From: Candidatus Hecatellales archaeon
GTDB lineage: Archaea > Thermoproteota > Bathyarchaeia > Hecatellales > Hecatellaceae
Direction of reading: 5' to 3'
Assembly: GCA_003662485.1 (NCBI GenBank)
Contig: QMYD01000021.1
Span: 1-12,249 of the forward strand
DNA: 12,249 bases
Positions 11,805-12,249 of the stretch are shown here, piece after piece. Positions within the stretch are counted from its first letter, which is position 1. Every line of letters begins with the position of its first letter. Under the pieces are notes generated by a model. It saw nothing but the letters and a program-made list of their open reading frames with translations, was not told the origin of the DNA and did not search any database. Both the position numbers and the translations under genes were made by a program.

Positions 11805-12249
11805 TTATTGGAGGAGCCTCCTCAGCCTTTCAGCGCAGCTAGCGCAGGGGGTTTCACCCTTCCTGTCGGTGTCCCATATACTGTTGGAGAAGTGCATGAC
11901 GCAGGCTGGGTTTGGACAGTGGGGTAGGCCGAAGGTGTGGCCGAGCTCGTGAACAGCCTCCTTCCTCAACCTACTCTTGAAAAGTTTACCGTTGCCTTCG
12001 CCATAGTAGGAGGGCTTAAGCCTGTGAAGTGATATGAGGGCTATTCTCCCGGGGAACTGAGCCTCCCCAAACACGAAGTTTAATCCGTCAGCGTAGAGGT
12101 CCACCCCGGTTATGGCTAAGATCCTATCCGCCTTCACGCCTGCCAGCTCAACCTCCAACAGCGAGAGAATCCTCGTCGAATTGTACTGCCTCCTAAGGGG
12201 TGAATAAGCCTCCTCAGGAGGTTTGGGAAGCCTGAGAATAGTGAAACAC
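11805..12249 (-). CDS. amzA: archaemetzincin, 5' end beyond the window
   Basis: This is a zinc metallopeptidase of the archaemetzincin family. The catalytic motif is HELGHTFGLPHC, with three zinc-binding His and catalytic Glu. It is followed by the family's second, structural zinc site: Cys in LPHC and ACVMHF, then CASC near the end. The segment VMHFSNSIWDTD contains the Met-turn. A TTG at 12158 could start a 117-residue frame, but the same frame stays open to the right edge. It encodes ILRLPKPPEEAYSPLRRQYN then STRIL, which matches the conserved N-terminal part of the family. The real start is therefore outside the window and the TTG is internal. Complete proteins are usually 170-200 residues. 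Substrates in archaea are unknown. Stop TAA at 11805-11807. Confidence 0.93.
   Translation of the reverse strand, partial: CFTILRLPKPPEEAYSPLRRQYNSTRILSLLEVELAGVKADRILAITGVDLYADGLNFVFGEAQFPGRIALISLHRLKPSYYGEGNGKLFKSRLRKEAVHELGHTFGLPHCPNPACVMHFSNSIWDTDRKGETPCASCAERLRRLLQ

Noticed and set aside
11545..11842. Protein frames crossing the tRNA-Gly gene on both strands
   Set aside because: They run through a structurally complete tRNA and have no protein signature.
12156..12158. TTG as the start of archaemetzincin
   Set aside because: The frame remains open to the edge and the upstream residues match the family's conserved N-terminal region, so this TTG is internal.
1..12249. Mobile element, CRISPR array or defence system
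   Set aside because: No transposase, integrase, terminal repeats, regularly spaced repeats or defence-type protein motifs are present; DUF488 and the TatD-family protein are ordinary chromosomal genes.

Overview
The window is a compact stretch of an archaeal chromosome. The evidence is an HMf-type histone, ribosomal protein eS17, archaemetzincin, two PAC2-family proteins, an Mrp/ApbC ATPase, a CCA-bearing tRNA-Gln and a tRNA-Gly of archaeal type, A/T boxes about 24-27 bp before several starts, and frequent TTG start codons. The base composition is moderately GC-rich and arginine is mostly AGG. I would place it in a thermophilic lineage of the TACK/Bathyarchaeia type, but that placement is inference. 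No mobile element, CRISPR array, phage gene or rRNA is visible, and no stretch above 300 bases lacks a gene.

Layout, left to right. (1) Positions 1-1347, minus strand: two tandem PAC2 genes. The downstream one runs off the left edge and is interrupted by an in-frame TGA. (2) 1356-2779: a DUF488 gene meeting a PfkB-family sugar kinase tail to tail. (3) 2844-4090: a phosphoribosyltransferase meeting a YfcE-like phosphodiesterase, sharing a CTAG stop. (4) 4210-6669: trmO on the plus strand, facing a two-gene radical SAM operon. (5) 6717-8501: tRNA-Gln(UUG), a glycerate 2-kinase and a convergent histone gene. (6) 8644-10050: a TatD-family hydrolase and a LysE-type exporter with overlapping 3' ends. 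(7) 10161-10390: eS17 with a 10-bp hairpin across its stop codon. (8) 10474-12249, minus strand: archaemetzincin (cut by the right edge), tRNA-Gly(CCC), a small tryptophan/proline-rich protein and an Mrp/ApbC ATPase.

Most genes are housekeeping: tRNA modification (TrmO), translation (eS17, two tRNAs), chromatin (histone), Fe-S assembly (Mrp/ApbC), protein assembly or turnover (PAC2, archaemetzincin) and small-molecule metabolism (PfkB kinase, glycerate kinase, phosphoribosyltransferase). The radical SAM pair is the only clear pathway-like unit, and its substrate cannot be read from the window.

The most unusual signals are: the hexamer AAGCCT/AGGCTT at roughly fifteen times chance in all phases and between genes; an 81-residue protein with 12 tryptophans and 9 prolines in its last 41 residues; the TGA inside an otherwise intact PAC2 frame; a tRNA-Gly with C rather than U at position 33; and widespread TTG starts, two of which fit leaderless transcripts.
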